Assembly (NCBI GenBank): GCA_000402295.1
Contig: AQRW01000113.1
Span: 1-12,219 of the forward strand
Direction of reading: 5' to 3'
Origin: Candidatus Aerophobus profundus SCGC AAA252-L23
GTDB lineage: Bacteria > Aerophobota > Aerophobia > Aerophobales > Aerophobaceae
DNA: 12,219 nucleotides
In this document: one piece after another, positions 11,736-12,219 of the stretch
How positions within the stretch are numbered: position 1 is the first letter of the stretch
Layout of the letters: each line of letters opens with the position of its first letter
Notes under the pieces: generated by a model
Databases searched by the model: none
Told to the model about the DNA's origin: nothing
The model's input: the letters and a program-made list of their open reading frames with translations, nothing else
Made by a program: the position numbers and the translations under genes

Positions 11736-12219
11736 ATGAATAATAAATTGTACCGAATTGGGCAGTTATCAAAAAAAATAAAACTTCCTATAAGTACAAT
11801 CAATTATTATTTAAACCTTGAATTGATAAAACCCGAAAAAGTAACCAAGTCTGGTTATCGACTTTTCTCTGAAAAAACCATTGAAACAATATTAAAGATT
11901 GAGAAGTTAAAAAATGAATATTTCCCATTAAGTGTTATAAAGCAGCAACTAAAGAAAGGTGGAAATTTGCTGGTCAAAGAACCTCCTCTAGGATATGGCC
12001 AACTAACGTTGCCCACTTTTGAACCAGAGTATCCACCTATAACTTTTCAGTTCCCATCAACCAGGTATCAAGGAAGTAAACTCAAGTTAGTAGAGTGGAT
12101 TTGGCAAAATTGCAAGCATCTAAATTTTAATTCTGTTTTGGATGCGTTTGGAGGAACTGCTTGTGTAAGTTATCTATTTAAGACTAAGGGTAAACAGGTT
12201 TTTTATAACGACTATTTAA
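11736..12219 (+). CDS. MerR-type HTH fused to a DNA adenine methyltransferase (partial, 3' end outside)
   Basis: The frame is open from ATG 11736 to the window edge, 161 codons. Residues 1-75 look like a MerR-family winged helix: YRIGQLSKKIKLPISTINYY, LIKPEKVTKSGYRLFSEKTI and FPLSVIKQQL. After a Pro-rich linker (about 83-108), residues from 109 on match D12-class (Dam-like) N6-adenine methyltransferases: RYQGSKLKLVEWIW, then motif I as DAFGGTACVSYLF, then KQVFYNDYL, which corresponds to the acidic end of the next strand. The enzyme would transfer a methyl group from S-adenosylmethionine to adenine in DNA. The catalytic D/NPPY motif lies beyond the window. A MerR domain on such an enzyme suggests it regulates its own or a partner endonuclease gene. 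The ribosome site is weak (GAGAG six bases before ATG 11736; ATG 11730 is an alternative). Downstream genes are not visible. Confidence 0.8.
   Translation, partial: MNNKLYRIGQLSKKIKLPISTINYYLNLELIKPEKVTKSGYRLFSEKTIETILKIEKLKNEYFPLSVIKQQLKKGGNLLVKEPPLGYGQLTLPTFEPEYPPITFQFPSTRYQGSKLKLVEWIWQNCKHLNFNSVLDAFGGTACVSYLFKTKGKQVFYNDYL

Overview
This window looks like an accessory, decaying stretch of chromosome from an uncultured bacterium with a Gram-negative-type envelope. Evidence for that is a secreted murein L,D-transpeptidase relic, a WXXGXW-repeat envelope protein and a sulfatase-modifying (SUMF1) domain. The density of palindromic intergenic repeats (GGTAGCC...GGCTACC, TGTAG...CTACA and CTGTCATTG...CAATGACAG types) resembles candidate-phylum genomes assembled from environmental DNA. 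The sequence alone does not give the phylum. TGA is used as a normal stop at several gene ends, so the code appears standard.

Layout. 1-96 is the tail of a plus-strand gene. 97-1157 has no convincing gene. It holds a GC-rich hairpin-rich block (357-790) and a 158-bp element with 16-bp inverted ends that contains a minus-strand terminator (823-980). 1158-2173 and 3302-3972 carry toxin-antitoxin-like gene pairs on the minus strand, all resembling the TumE/DUF6516 family: one intact pair, one pair with a truncated toxin, then a second intact pair. Between them lie insertion-sequence debris: an IS1182-type transposase N-terminus, an IS end and a frameshifted DDE-transposase-like fragment. 4139-4555 is a relic of a REP-associated (Y1) transposase element bounded by perfect 16-bp inverted repeats. 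4621-6861 is a broken set of secreted-protein genes on the minus strand. It comprises a SUMF1 domain that has lost its N-terminus and gained a stop and a frameshift, a small inverted-repeat element at the break, and a membrane-anchored extracellular protein interrupted by one in-frame TGA. 7139-7567 encodes an intact secreted WXXGXW-repeat protein. 7768-8265 is a damaged L,D-transpeptidase gene.

The plus strand takes over from about 8350. It carries an orphan C-terminal reading frame, a 656-residue DUF3604/PHP-like protein with several missing metal ligands, and an SGNH esterase/hydrolase. Two palindromic repeat blocks follow. The last gene has a very good sigma-70-type promoter and runs off the window; it fuses a MerR-type DNA-binding domain to a DNA adenine methyltransferase.

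How the genes fit together. The TA-like pairs and transposon relics make 1.1-4.6 kb a typical mobile-DNA landing zone. The 4.6-8.3 kb section reads as an envelope/secreted-protein locus being lost: three of its four genes carry disabling lesions. The genes most likely to be functional are the two complete TumE-like pairs, the WXXGXW protein, the DUF3604 protein, the SGNH hydrolase and the MerR-methyltransferase fusion.
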